Positions 22,161 to 31,102 of a stretch of 64,000 nt of DNA are shown in pieces. Position 1 is the first letter of the stretch. Every line of letters starts with the position of its first letter. The position numbers were made by a program, and so were the translations under genes. The notes under the pieces are model-generated. The model did not search any database. It saw nothing but the letters and a program-made list of their open reading frames with translations, and had not been told where the DNA came from. Origin of the DNA: Aquimonas sp. (GTDB lineage: Bacteria > Pseudomonadota > Gammaproteobacteria > Xanthomonadales > Xanthomonadaceae); contig JAKOMQ010000007.1 of assembly GCA_022241605.1 (NCBI GenBank), forward strand, positions 1 through 64,000, read 5' to 3'.

Positions 22161-24338
22161 ATGAGTTCCGCCAGCGCCACCAGCCCTGACGCCGAGTCCC
22201 TGCCCGACATCGAGGGCTACCGTCTGCTGCGCCCGCTCGGCCGTGGCGGCATGGCCGTGGTCCATCTGGCGCTGCAGATCTCCCTCGAGCGCGAAGTAGC
22301 GATCAAGCTAATGGCGGCAGAGGCCAGCACCGATGCCGAGCGCGCCGCACGCTTCGAGCGCGAGGCGCGAATCATTGCCCGGCTAGAGCACCCGGCCATC
22401 GTCGGCATCCACGAGGTGGGCCGCACCGCGGATGGCCGACCGTACTACGTGATGCCCTATCTGGCCCGTGGTGATCTGTCGCAGCGCGATCTCGCCGGCG
22501 ACGAGGCGCAGGTGATCGAGATACTGGCAAGCCTGCTGGATGCCTTGGGCTATGCACACGCGCGAGGCATCGTGCATCGCGATGTGAAGCCGGAAAACGT
22601 GCTGTTCGATAGCGGTGGCCGCCCGCAGCTTGCCGATTTCGGAATCGCTCTGTCCCGCCGCAGCGTGAATCTGCGGGTGACAGGGGAAGGGCTGGCGCTC
22701 GGATCCAGTGGATACATGAGCCCCGAGCAGTCGCGCGGAGAAGAGGTCGACGGTCGCGCCGACCTCTACAGCCTTGGCGTGCTCACCTATGAACTGCTGA
22801 CGGGAGAGCTGCCCTTCAAGGCTGCCGACGCACTGACGCTGGCAATGCTGCACGCACAATCGCCGGTGCCGCGACTGCCGCCGGAGCTGGCGCACTGGCA
22901 GGCTTTCATCGAAAAGGCCATGGCCAAGGACCCACGGCGGCGATTCCGCAACGCCCAGGTGATGCAGCGCGCCCTCGATGCGCTGGCGGCGCGCGGATTG
23001 TCCGGATTCAGCCTGCGCAGGCTGTGGCTGCAGGCGCGTGCGCGGCCCATGCGTTCCCCGCCGATCCTGATCGGGCTTGGCCTTGCCGGCACTCTGGCGT
23101 CCGTGCTGCTCCTGGATGCCCTGCGCCGCCAGGAGGGTGGGCTTTCGATGTCGCCTGAGGCGCCCGCTTCAAGCCTCACCAGCGTGCTCGATCCTGCCGC
23201 TGAAGCCGCGGTTCGGCGGCGGCTGGACGACGCTGCACTGCAGCTGGCTCGCGGCGATCTGGTGACGCCAGCCGGCGGAAATGCCGCAGAAAGCTTTCTC
23301 GCCGTGCTGCAGGCAGACCCTGAGCGCGGAGAGGCTCTGGACGGACTCGATGCGGTGCTTGACGGTCTGGCGCAGCGCATCGTGGCCGCGCTAGGTGCGG
23401 GCCAGGACGAGGCTGGCCTTGAGTTGATTGATCAGGCACGCCTGCTCGCCGATAGCGCGCGCCTGCATGAACGCCCGGGCTGGCGACGTCTGGAGGGTTC
23501 GGTGGCCGCACTCATGCGTCAGCGGGTGGAGGCCAACCTGGCTGCGCTCGATCGTCCTGGCGCAGAAGCGCTGGTCCGGCAGTGGCGCATGCTTGGAGTG
23601 GCAGCGGAGGAAATCGATGCTTTCGCGGAGCGGGCTGCATCGCTGCCGGGCGCGGGTCTGCGTTTGGCCGACTCGGGTGGTCCGCCCCTGCTGTATGTGC
23701 CCGCGCGGCTGGGCAACTCGCGCCTCGCGCAGGGTTTCGCGCTGATGCAGCGCGAGGTCACCCGCGGCGAATATGCCCGTTTCGCTGCGGCTACCCGCCG
23801 CGACGCGGCGCCCTGCCGACGTCGGGCCAGTCTCATGCCAACCGTGCAGCGACGTCGCTGGGACGGACCTGGGTTCGATCAGCAGGAGGCTGAACCGGTC
23901 GTCTGCGTCGGCGCCGCCGATGCACGCGCCTACGCGGACTGGCTGAGCGCACGAACCGGCGCACGGTACCGGCTGCCCAGCCTCGGCGAGTGGCGCCATG
24001 CCGCCCAAGCCGGCGTCCGCCAGGCCCGCTGCGGTGCTGCCAACCTCGCCGAACGCGATGGCTGTCGCGATGGCGTGCGCCATACCGCCCAGGCCAGTCG
24101 CTTTCCGGTTGATGGGCTTGGCTTCGCCGACCTCTCCGGCAACGTCGCTGAGTGGACCTCCGACTGTGCACGCGGCGGCTGCGCGCGTCGGCTGGTGGCA
24201 GGCGGCTCATGGCGAGAGAGTTTCGCCGGTGACGTCCGGCTTGCGGTCGGGGAGGCCGAGGAAGTGCGGGGGTATGACGACGTTGGATTTCGCCTGCTGC
24301 GCGAAGTCGACGCGGAGACGCTGCCCGCGCAGCCCTAG
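22161..24338 (+). CDS. membrane Ser/Thr protein kinase fused to a formylglycine-generating-enzyme-like domain
   Basis: The 725-residue protein starts with a complete Hanks-type kinase (about 17-285): glycine loop LGRGGMAVV, lysine near 49 in VAIK, catalytic IVHRDVKPEN with Asp141, DFG at about 159, and an activation segment ending SSGYMSPEQSR. One transmembrane helix follows at about 294-316 (PPILIGLGLAGTLASVLLL). An alanine-rich helical region leads to a C-terminal sulphatase-modifying-factor/FGE-like domain (about 500-720), with MQREVTRGEYARF, YRLPSLGEWRHAAQ, DLSGNVAEWTSD and VAGGSWRESF. In this arrangement the FGE-like domain would be periplasmic, probably a ligand-binding sensor and not an oxidase. 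I chose the ATG at 22161; a GTG at 22149 is possible. A TATGCT at 22126 is a weak -10 candidate. Confidence 0.88.
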   Translation: MSSASATSPDAESLPDIEGYRLLRPLGRGGMAVVHLALQISLEREVAIKLMAAEASTDAERAARFEREARIIARLEHPAIVGIHEVGRTADGRPYYVMPYLARGDLSQRDLAGDEAQVIEILASLLDALGYAHARGIVHRDVKPENVLFDSGGRPQLADFGIALSRRSVNLRVTGEGLALGSSGYMSPEQSRGEEVDGRADLYSLGVLTYELLTGELPFKAADALTLAMLHAQSPVPRLPPELAHWQAFIEKAMAKDPRRRFRNAQVMQRALDALAARGLSGFSLRRLWLQARARPMRSPPILIGLGLAGTLASVLLLDALRRQEGGLSMSPEAPASSLTSVLDPAAEAAVRRRLDDAALQLARGDLVTPAGGNAAESFLAVLQADPERGEALDGLDAVLDGLAQRIVAALGAGQDEAGLELIDQARLLADSARLHERPGWRRLEGSVAALMRQRVEANLAALDRPGAEALVRQWRMLGVAAEEIDAFAERAASLPGAGLRLADSGGPPLLYVPARLGNSRLAQGFALMQREVTRGEYARFAAATRRDAAPCRRRASLMPTVQRRRWDGPGFDQQEAEPVVCVGAADARAYADWLSARTGARYRLPSLGEWRHAAQAGVRQARCGAANLAERDGCRDGVRHTAQASRFPVDGLGFADLSGNVAEWTSDCARGGCARRLVAGGSWRESFAGDVRLAVGEAEEVRGYDDVGFRLLREVDAETLPAQP

Positions 24339-24341
24339 CCT

Positions 24342-24493
24342 AGTGATTCGCACTTGAGCGGATGTATCTGCGGCGTCCTTGGCAAGGCTGACAGCGTTCC
24401 TCCTTCTTGCCATGGCGCTGCCATGACTCGTCGTCGCGCCTTGCCAGCCACACAAATCCGCTCGCAGCCCCTGTCCGCGAGGTGCGAATCACT
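24342..24493. repeat. 152-bp element with 12-bp perfect terminal inverted repeats
   Basis: AGTGATTCGCAC at 24342-24353 is mirrored exactly by GTGCGAATCACT at 24482-24493. Inside, gagcggat (24356-24363) pairs with atccgctc (24465 region) and ggcaag (24381 region) with cttgcc. The whole unit can therefore fold as one long imperfect hairpin. No reading frame is present. It looks like a miniature inverted-repeat element or a large structured 3' end. Only one copy is seen in this window. Confidence 0.6.
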
Positions 24494-24535
24494 ACGCTGG
24501 CGTGCACCGCGCGTTGTCAGGACTACAATCGACCC

Positions 24536-25216
24536 ATGCGCTCTGACCGTCCCCTCGACCTGCACATCCAGCGTTACCTGATCACCGGCCTGCTGACGGT
24601 GTTCCCGCTGTGGCTGACCTGGGTGGTGTTCCAGTTCATCCTGCTGCAGCTGTCCAAGCTCGGTGAACCCGCGGTCGATGCTCTGATGGTGGCGCTGGTG
24701 CGCATCTTCCCGCCTGTCGCGCGTGTCGTGGACATGGGTTCGCTTCGCTTCCTGCTTGCCGTGGTGCTGACCCTGCTCAGCCTCTATGGTCTTGGTTGGC
24801 TGGCCAACCGCGTGTTCGGCAAGCGCTTGCTGGCGGCGCTTGAGCGCCTGATCGATCGGATCCCCTTGGTCAAGGCCATCTACGGCGGCACCAAGAAGCT
24901 GCTGTCGGTGCTGCAGACCAAGCCCGAGGGCGCCCAGCGCGTGGTGCTGATCGACTTTCCGCATGCGGGCATGAAGGTGATTGGCTTCGTCACCCGGGTG
25001 ATCCGCGAGGAGGGCACGGGCCGGGAGCTGGCCGCAGTGTATGTCCCGACCACGCCCAATCCGACCTCCGGCTATCTGGAGATCGTTCCCGTGGAATCGC
25101 TGACGCCGACCGAATGGACGGTCGATCAGGCCATGGCCTTCATCATCTCAGGCGGTGCCGTCAGTCCGGAAGCGATCCCATTCACGCGCCAGAAAGAAGA
25201 CGCCCCACCGATCTGA
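24536..25216 (+). CDS. DUF502 family inner-membrane protein
   Basis: The 226-residue protein has two hydrophobic helices in its N-terminal half, LITGLLTVFPLWLTWVVFQF (about 14-33) and LRFLLAVVLTLLSLYGLGWL (about 68-88). The conserved DUF502 block follows, including RIPLVKAIYGGTKKLLSVL and VYVPTTPNPTSGYLEIVP. The family is widespread in proteobacteria and its biochemical role is unknown to me. The start is the ATG at 24536 (MRSDRPLDLHIQRYLITG), which fits the family N-terminus; a longer frame upstream runs into the inverted-repeat element. A TACAAT at 24523 may be its -10, but with no good -35. It converges on motB. Confidence 0.88.
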   Translation: MRSDRPLDLHIQRYLITGLLTVFPLWLTWVVFQFILLQLSKLGEPAVDALMVALVRIFPPVARVVDMGSLRFLLAVVLTLLSLYGLGWLANRVFGKRLLAALERLIDRIPLVKAIYGGTKKLLSVLQTKPEGAQRVVLIDFPHAGMKVIGFVTRVIREEGTGRELAAVYVPTTPNPTSGYLEIVPVESLTPTEWTVDQAMAFIISGGAVSPEAIPFTRQKEDAPPI

Positions 25217-25254
25217 GCGCGGGCGAACAATCTCCTCCAAGGGCGATTGGGCCC

Positions 25255-26271
25255 TCAGTTGCGGGGCGCGCTTGCTACGCCGGCCTGATCCAGGTCCTGC
25301 TGTATGCCAATGCCCGGCAGCGGCGGTCGGATGTCGGGGGGAGGGGTGGATTCCTCCGCCGGTTCTGCCTCGCCCGAGGTTCCAAAGCTCTCCAGCTCGC
25401 GTGCCGATGCCTCGGCCTCCCGTGTCATCACGATGATGCTGATCCGTCGGTTGATCGGGTTGGTGGGGTTGTCCCTGTCAAACAGCACCGACGAGGACAA
25501 GCCCACCACGCGTGAGACCTTGTCCTGCGGCAGTCCGGCAGCGACAAGCTCGCGTCGCGCCGCATTGGCTCGGTCCGCGGACAGCTCCCAATTGGAGTAG
25601 CCGCGCACGCCCGCGCCGCCGAAAGGGGTGGCATCGGTATGGCCGGACAGGCTGATGCTGCGCTCCACGTTGTCGATGTAAGGGGTCAGCTCGCGCAGGA
25701 TGTCGCGGGTGTAGGGCTTCAATATCGCGCTGCCGACATCAAACATGGGTCGATTCTGCTCATCCACGATCTGGATCCGCAGACCCTCCGGGGTGATGTC
25801 CAGCAGCAGCTGGTCCTTGAAGGGCTCCAGCGCCTGGCTGCGTTCGATCGCCGCCTCCAGCTCCAGCTTGAGCTCCTGCAGCTCACGCCGGTCCTGCTCG
25901 GCGGCCAGCTTCTTGGCCTGCTCTGCGTCAAGTGCGCGACCGTCCGCGCCAATCTGGCGTCCCTCGCCATCCATGGTCGGCGAAATGTTGGTCGGCCCCA
26001 GCGTCACCGGATTGACGCCGCCGCCGCCCGCGCCCATGGCTGCCGGCGGCGGTGCCTGCGCCGCGCCGCGCAGGACGCTGGGATTCTTGAAGTATTCGGA
26101 GATGCCGGAGAGTTTTTCTTCAGGCAGCGTGGCGACGAGCCACATCACCAGGAAGAACGCCATCATCGCGGTCACGAAGTCCGCATAGGCCACCTTCCAG
26201 GCGCCGCCGTGGTGGCCCCCCTCGACCTTCTTGACGCGCTTGATGATGATCGGCTGTGCGCTGTCAGCCAT
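25255..26271 (-). CDS. motB: flagellar motor stator protein MotB
   Basis: MotB anchors the stator to peptidoglycan and forms the ion channel with MotA. The 338-residue protein has one N-terminal membrane helix (YADFVTAMMAFFLVMWLVAT) whose Asp is the ion-binding residue. A C-terminal OmpA-like peptidoglycan-binding domain has LSGHTDATPFGG, WELSADRANAARRELVAAG and NPINRRISIIVMTRE. I chose the ATG at 26271 because a strong GGAGGAGG lies just upstream; a GTG six codons earlier is the longest option. It follows motA after a 39-base gap. No other flagellar gene is in the window. Confidence 0.95.
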   Translation of the reverse strand: MADSAQPIIIKRVKKVEGGHHGGAWKVAYADFVTAMMAFFLVMWLVATLPEEKLSGISEYFKNPSVLRGAAQAPPPAAMGAGGGGVNPVTLGPTNISPTMDGEGRQIGADGRALDAEQAKKLAAEQDRRELQELKLELEAAIERSQALEPFKDQLLLDITPEGLRIQIVDEQNRPMFDVGSAILKPYTRDILRELTPYIDNVERSISLSGHTDATPFGGAGVRGYSNWELSADRANAARRELVAAGLPQDKVSRVVGLSSSVLFDRDNPTNPINRRISIIVMTREAEASARELESFGTSGEAEPAEESTPPPDIRPPLPGIGIQQDLDQAGVASAPRN

Positions 26272-26310
26272 GACGGCCTCCTCCTGCACGCAGGTTCCGG
26301 ATGCTCGCCA

Positions 26311-27174
26311 TCACTTGGCGCCTTTCAGTTCAGCCTCGAGGTCCTGGAAGCTCGGGCGGAATTCGGTGAACAGCAGCTTGCGGGCGAATTCGATCGCGAC
26401 CTGCGGTGGGTAGCCGCGCAGGTAGGCGATCAGCGCCATCTTGACCAGTTCAAAGGCCTTGCCGTCTTCGTGCGCCCGCTGTTCGAGCGCCGACGCCACC
26501 GGACCCACATAGCCGTATCCAAGCAGGATGCCGAGGAAGGTGCCCACCAGTGCGCCTGCCACCTTCTGGCCGATCACCGCGGGCGGAGCATCGCCGACGA
26601 TGCTCATCACCTTAACGATGCCGAGGACGGCGGCGACGATGCCGAAGGCGGGCAGGCCGTCGGCCACTTTCTGCACCGCGTGGCTGGGATGGGCCATTTC
26701 CTTGTGGTGGGTTTCCAGCTCCACCTCCAGCAGCGACTCGAGCTCGTGCGGGGCGAGGTTGCCGCCGATGATCAGGCGCAGGCAGTCAGTGGTGAAATCC
26801 AGCAGGTGATGGTCGGCCATCACCTTGGGGTAATTCTGGAAGATCGTGCTGTTCTCGGGGTTCTCTACGTGATCCTCGATCGACATCAGGCCGTCCTTGC
26901 GGATCTTCTGCAGGATCTCGTAGAGCAGTTTGAGCAGATCGATGTAGTCCTGGCGCTGGAACTTGGCGGGCTTCAGGAGGGCGACCGTTCCGCCGAGCGA
27001 CTCCTTCACCGTCTTCATCGAGTTGCCCATCATGAAGGCGCCAAAGGCACCGCCGCCGATGATCAACATTTCGATGGCCGCGGCTTCAGCCACGGTCATG
27101 ATGTTGCCGCCGGCGATCATGAAGCCGCCAAAGACACAGAAGGTGACGACGATCGCGCCAATGATGATGAGCAT
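26311..27174 (-). CDS. motA: flagellar motor stator protein MotA
   Basis: The 287-residue protein shows the MotA pattern. Two helices lie at the N-terminus (MLIIIGAIVVTFCVFGGFMI and EMLIIGGGAFGAFMMGN). A cytoplasmic loop with conserved charges covers about residues 60-165. Two further helices contain FGIVAAVLGIVKVMSIV and VAGALVGTFLGILLGYGYVG, the latter with the proline- and glycine-rich channel-lining pattern. Together with MotB it forms the ion-driven torque unit of the flagellum. The gene is divergent from the phosphatase/kinase fusion that follows. Confidence 0.95.
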   Translation of the reverse strand: MLIIIGAIVVTFCVFGGFMIAGGNIMTVAEAAAIEMLIIGGGAFGAFMMGNSMKTVKESLGGTVALLKPAKFQRQDYIDLLKLLYEILQKIRKDGLMSIEDHVENPENSTIFQNYPKVMADHHLLDFTTDCLRLIIGGNLAPHELESLLEVELETHHKEMAHPSHAVQKVADGLPAFGIVAAVLGIVKVMSIVGDAPPAVIGQKVAGALVGTFLGILLGYGYVGPVASALEQRAHEDGKAFELVKMALIAYLRGYPPQVAIEFARKLLFTEFRPSFQDLEAELKGAK

Positions 27175-27250
27175 GTTGCGCTTCCACGCAGGGGAGTGAT
27201 GGATCGGGCACGCGGGTTGCAGATGATTCCGCGAGCGCCTGCCTGGCGCT

Positions 27251-29647
27251 TTGCACGATCCGTTCCCGAGCGTCGCCAGAAAATTGACTCCTCTCCCGAC
27301 AAGGTTGAAACCCCGCCCCCAGCTTCAGCGCCTGCTGGTGCGCCTGCTGGCTGTGTTCGGTCTTGTGCCGGTGCTGGCGATCGGTGTGGGCGTCGCGGTA
27401 GCGGACTATCTGTTCCGTCGCCACCAGGCCGAAACCGTGCTGGCCGCGGCGTCGGCGGCGGTGGCCGCGGACCTCGACCAGTTCCTGCGCAGTCACCGCA
27501 ATGCGGCCCTCCAGCTGGCGGGGCTGCTGGGCTCGGGCAGGCTGCTGGCGGATAGCGAGAAGGCGCGCGTTGATCTGCTCCAGCAGACCCGTGCAGCGTT
27601 TCCCGACCTGCTGACGATGCTGCTGACCGACGCTGAGGGCAGGGTGATAGCGGGCTCCTTCGATGGCCGCACCGGCATCGATCGATCGCTATGGTGGGGC
27701 GTCGACGTGTCCGATCGCCCGTATTTCGTCGATGCCCGCAGCAGCGGTGAGGCGCAGGTGTCGGCTGTCTTCCAGGGGCGGGGTTTCGGCGCTGATCCTC
27801 TGTGCGCCGTCTCGGCGCCGATTTTCAGGGCCGGGCGCTTTGAGGGCGTGGTGCAGGGATCCATCGCCCTTTCAGCGCTTGCACAGACCTTTTCCGCGGC
27901 CGGCGAAACCGGCGGCGCGATGCTGCTGATCCTGGACCCGGAGGGCAAGGTGGGCTATGCAAGCCCGGGCTTGGGCTACGCCGCCCTCCAGCCCTTTGCT
28001 CTCGAATCCGCACCCCTGAGCCTGGGCGGCCTGCAGCGGGTCATGGTTCTGGATTCCGCGGGCGTGCGAAGGCAGGCACTGGTGCACCAGCAGTCCACCC
28101 CGTTGGGGTGGCGGGTTTTCGCGTTCTATCCATGGTCGCAGCTGGTTGGCCGGGCCCTGCTGGACCTCGCGCTGATGATGGTGGGTCTCCTGCTGGTGAT
28201 TGCCGCGGCCTGGGGTGCGGGGCGCCGTGCCTCGGTACGCTTGCTTGCCCCCTTGCACAGCTTGGGTGCCCGACTGGATCTGGTGTCTCTGCAGCCCGCG
28301 CCACAGCTGGCGCCTGCGAATGAAGGCTTCGCCGAGTTCGGGCGTCTTGAGGAAGCGTTCGGGCGGCTTTCCGAGCGCTTGGCCGCCAGCTATGCGCGCC
28401 TCACCGACGAGTTCGAGAACGAACGCAGGCTGCGCGCTGAGCTGGCCGAGGCGCAGGCAAAGGCTTCGCGCGATGAAGGTGAGCTTGATGCGGCGCGCGA
28501 GATCCAGATGGCCATGCTGCCCTCGCCGACGCGTCTGGCGGCGCTGGCTTGCAGCGTGGATGTAGCCGGCATGCTGCAGCCCATGCGCGCGGTCGGCGGC
28601 GACTTCTACAACCTGCACGTCGTTGGGGAACGCTGGCTCTACTTTTATGTGGGCGATGTTTCCGACAAGGGGGTTCCGGCCGCATTGTTCATGGCGCGCT
28701 GCATGACCCTGCTGGAGTCGGCCGTTGCCCAGGCCGGCGATCCGGGTTTGGTGCTGCGGCGCGCTGCCGCGGTGCTTGAGGCGGACAATCCCAGCGGCAT
28801 GTTCGCGACGGTGCTGCTTGGGCGTCTGGATCTGCAGGACGCACGGCTGACCCTCGCCAGTGCCGGCCATGAGTTTCCGCTGCTCAGACGCCGCTGTGGA
28901 CGGGTCGAGGAGCTCGTCTTGGAGACCGGCCCCGCGCTCGGTTTCGGCGAGGCTGATGACTATCCGCTGCACGAACTCAGGCTTGCGCCCAGCGAGGCGC
29001 TGCTTGCGTTTACCGATGGGGTCACCGAGGCGGTGGATACGCAGGGCGAAGCCTTCGCAGGCGCGCTGCTTGAGAGAGCGCTGGCGCATGCGCCTGATCG
29101 CAGCGCGCGTGCCGTCGTGAGTGCCATCATCGACGCGCTTGACGGCCACCAGAGCGAGGGCCCGCATGACGACCGCACCCTGCTTTGCCTGTGCAGGCCA
29201 CCAGGCGACCTGATCCTGAAGGATGCCGGCGAATCCGGTCTCGCCCGTTTGATCGAGACTCTGGAGTTCGAGCTCGGCAAGCGCGGCGTACCCGGCCACG
29301 TCACGATGGACGCGGTGCTGGTGCTGGAGGAACTGGCGACCAATGCGCTCAAGTATGGCGCGACCGCCAGCCGTGAGGTCCAGCTCAGCGTCGAGGCACG
29401 CCGTGAGTCCGATCGCGTCTGGCTGCACGTGGGCGACGACGGCACGTGTTTCGATCCGCTGGCAGCCAGCCTGCCGGACCTTGAGCTCCCGTTAGGCGAG
29501 CGTCCCATCGGCGGCCTCGGCGTACTGCTGGTCCGGCGGCTGGCCCGGGAGGCTGTCTGGCGGCGGCAGGAGGGCTGGAACCGGCTTTCGTTCTGGCTGC
29601 CCATCGATCCCCTCAGCGACGCCACTCCGGCGTCTCGACTCTCTTGA
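27251..29647 (+). CDS. membrane sensor with PP2C/SpoIIE phosphatase and HATPase (RsbU-RsbW-like fusion)
   Basis: The protein of up to 798 residues has an N-terminal membrane helix (LLAVFGLVPVLAIGVGVAVA), a periplasmic dCache-like sensor domain (about 50-285) and a second helix near 300-325. A linker follows with a helical segment ending DEGELDAAREIQMAML, the usual entry to SpoIIE phosphatases. The PP2C/SpoIIE domain (about 410-655) has GGDFYNLHV, GDVSDKGVPAALFMA and AFTDGVTEA. A C-terminal RsbW-like HATPase has VLVLEELATNALKYGA and DDG. One chain thus joins phosphatase and kinase activities that usually oppose each other on a STAS antagonist, and such an antagonist is the next gene. Start uncertain: 27251 is TTG, with TTG at 27284 and 27305 also possible. 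Confidence 0.85.
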   Translation: MHDPFPSVARKLTPLPTRLKPRPQLQRLLVRLLAVFGLVPVLAIGVGVAVADYLFRRHQAETVLAAASAAVAADLDQFLRSHRNAALQLAGLLGSGRLLADSEKARVDLLQQTRAAFPDLLTMLLTDAEGRVIAGSFDGRTGIDRSLWWGVDVSDRPYFVDARSSGEAQVSAVFQGRGFGADPLCAVSAPIFRAGRFEGVVQGSIALSALAQTFSAAGETGGAMLLILDPEGKVGYASPGLGYAALQPFALESAPLSLGGLQRVMVLDSAGVRRQALVHQQSTPLGWRVFAFYPWSQLVGRALLDLALMMVGLLLVIAAAWGAGRRASVRLLAPLHSLGARLDLVSLQPAPQLAPANEGFAEFGRLEEAFGRLSERLAASYARLTDEFENERRLRAELAEAQAKASRDEGELDAAREIQMAMLPSPTRLAALACSVDVAGMLQPMRAVGGDFYNLHVVGERWLYFYVGDVSDKGVPAALFMARCMTLLESAVAQAGDPGLVLRRAAAVLEADNPSGMFATVLLGRLDLQDARLTLASAGHEFPLLRRRCGRVEELVLETGPALGFGEADDYPLHELRLAPSEALLAFTDGVTEAVDTQGEAFAGALLERALAHAPDRSARAVVSAIIDALDGHQSEGPHDDRTLLCLCRPPGDLILKDAGESGLARLIETLEFELGKRGVPGHVTMDAVLVLEELATNALKYGATASREVQLSVEARRESDRVWLHVGDDGTCFDPLAASLPDLELPLGERPIGGLGVLLVRRLAREAVWRRQEGWNRLSFWLPIDPLSDATPASRLS

Positions 29648-29668
29648 CTCCCACGCAGGACACCCCCC

Positions 29669-30064
29669 ATGAGCCTTCAAACCGAAATCATTCAACGTGA
29701 TCCAGGCACCACCACTCTCGCCCTGCGCGGCCGACTCGACAGCGCAAGCCATGAGTCCTTCGATGCCGCAGCGCTCAACTGGTTCGCCGGGGCGCCTGCG
29801 GGCGAGGTCGGGCACAGTTTCGTGCTTGACCTCGCTGGCCTCGACTACATTTCAAGCGCCGGTTTGCGATCGGTCTTCAAGGCGCGCAAGGAGGCCCTTG
29901 CGCATGGACATCGGCTGCTGGTGCTCGGAGCGCAGCCGCAGGTGCAAAAAGTGTTCGACATCGTCAAGGCTGTGCCGCTGTCGGAGATCTTCGCCTCCAA
30001 CGAGGAGCTGGATGCTTACCTCGATGAAATCCAGCAGCGCATGCTTGATCCGGATGCGGATTGA
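29669..30064 (+). CDS. STAS-domain anti-sigma-factor antagonist (RsbV-like)
   Basis: The 131-residue protein is a single STAS domain. It has RGRLDSASHESFD near the start and the switch motif LDYISSAGLRSVFKARKEA (about residues 66-84), where one Ser of the SS pair is the expected phosphorylation site. It lies 21 bases after the phosphatase/HATPase fusion and is very likely its substrate. Phosphorylation by the HATPase domain and dephosphorylation by the SpoIIE domain would switch its binding partner. The final output, a sigma factor or a motility or diguanylate cyclase partner, is not encoded nearby. Confidence 0.9.
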   Translation: MSLQTEIIQRDPGTTTLALRGRLDSASHESFDAAALNWFAGAPAGEVGHSFVLDLAGLDYISSAGLRSVFKARKEALAHGHRLLVLGAQPQVQKVFDIVKAVPLSEIFASNEELDAYLDEIQQRMLDPDAD

Positions 30065-30280
30065 CGAGCGCGAGCGCCCGCGGCTGCGGCGTGCAAGTAC
30101 GAATCAATACACTAGAGGCGTCTATCGCGTGCGGAAGCGCGTGCGCGGATGGAGCGGGTTGGCGCGTGATCGGGCGCGGCAGGGCCCTGATCGGCAGCCG
30201 GCTGGCTCCCGCAGAGACTCATCAAGAGGCTGGCGCTCGGCCTCGGCGCCTGTGTCGTCCACTACCTACGGAGAAAGCCG

Positions 30281-31069
30281 ATGAAGCGATATCCCTCCCT
30301 GGCCCTATGGGCCGGACTGATTGCCAGCCCCTTTGCGATGGCAGCTCCGGAAGCGCGCAGCCTCGCTTGGGAGATCGACGGCCAGCGCTTTGAGGGTGCC
30401 TTGATCCACGATCCAGCCCAGCCTGCCTCGGCGGCCTTGGTGCTGGTGCCCAACTGGATGGGCGTCAACGCGTCGGCCATCGAGAAGGCCATGGCCATCG
30501 CAAGTCGCGGATACACGGTTCTTGTCGCCGACGTGTACGGCGCTGAGACGCGCCCGGGCAGCGTCGATGAAGCCTCCGCGGCGGCCCAGGCCATGTACGC
30601 CGACCGCCCGTTGCTGCGTGCCCGCGTTGGCGCCGCGGTGGACCAACTGAAAGCCCAGGCGACGGCGGCTGGCTTCGACGCCTCGCGCATCGGTGCGATT
30701 GGATTCTGCTTCGGCGGCACTACGGTGCTGGAGCTGGCGCGCAGCGGTCGGGACGATATCGCCGGGGCGGTGTCTTTCCACGGAGGCTTGGGCACCAGCC
30801 TGCCGGCGCAGCCGGGCCAGGTGGCCGTGCCCGCGCTGGTTCTCAACGGCGCAGACGATCCGTGGGTCTCGGCTGAGGAGATCACCGGCTTCCAGCAGGA
30901 ATTCACCGCCGCGGGAGCGGACTGGCAGTTCGTCAATTTCTCGGGTGCGGTGCACTGCTTTGCCGAGCCGGACGCCAGCATGCCGCCGGGCTGTGCCTAC
31001 CACGAGCGCTCGGCGCGTCGGGCATTCCGGATGATGGACGACTTTTTTGCCGAAGCATTTGGCGGCTGA
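30281..31069 (+). CDS. exported dienelactone hydrolase family protein
   Basis: The 262-residue alpha/beta hydrolase has a signal peptide (MKRYPSLALWAGLIASPFAMA, cut near 21-22). The catalytic triad of the family is visible: Cys143 in IGFCFGG, Asp192 or Asp193 in NGADDPW, and His225 in AVHCFAEP. The Cys nucleophile separates it from serine esterases and places it in the dienelactone hydrolase group, although periplasmic members seldom have a known substrate. It stands 216 bases after the STAS gene, in a gap that shows no clear signal, and is followed by a repeat cluster. Confidence 0.88.
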   Translation: MKRYPSLALWAGLIASPFAMAAPEARSLAWEIDGQRFEGALIHDPAQPASAALVLVPNWMGVNASAIEKAMAIASRGYTVLVADVYGAETRPGSVDEASAAAQAMYADRPLLRARVGAAVDQLKAQATAAGFDASRIGAIGFCFGGTTVLELARSGRDDIAGAVSFHGGLGTSLPAQPGQVAVPALVLNGADDPWVSAEEITGFQQEFTAAGADWQFVNFSGAVHCFAEPDASMPPGCAYHERSARRAFRMMDDFFAEAFGG

Positions 31070-31102
31070 GAGGGCGCCGCGCCCACCACCTTGGGTGGCC
31101 CG

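Noticed and set aside
25240..25255. agggc-gattgg-gccct hairpin between DUF502 and motB as a shared terminator
   Set aside because: The stem is only 5 bp with no T-tract, too weak to list.
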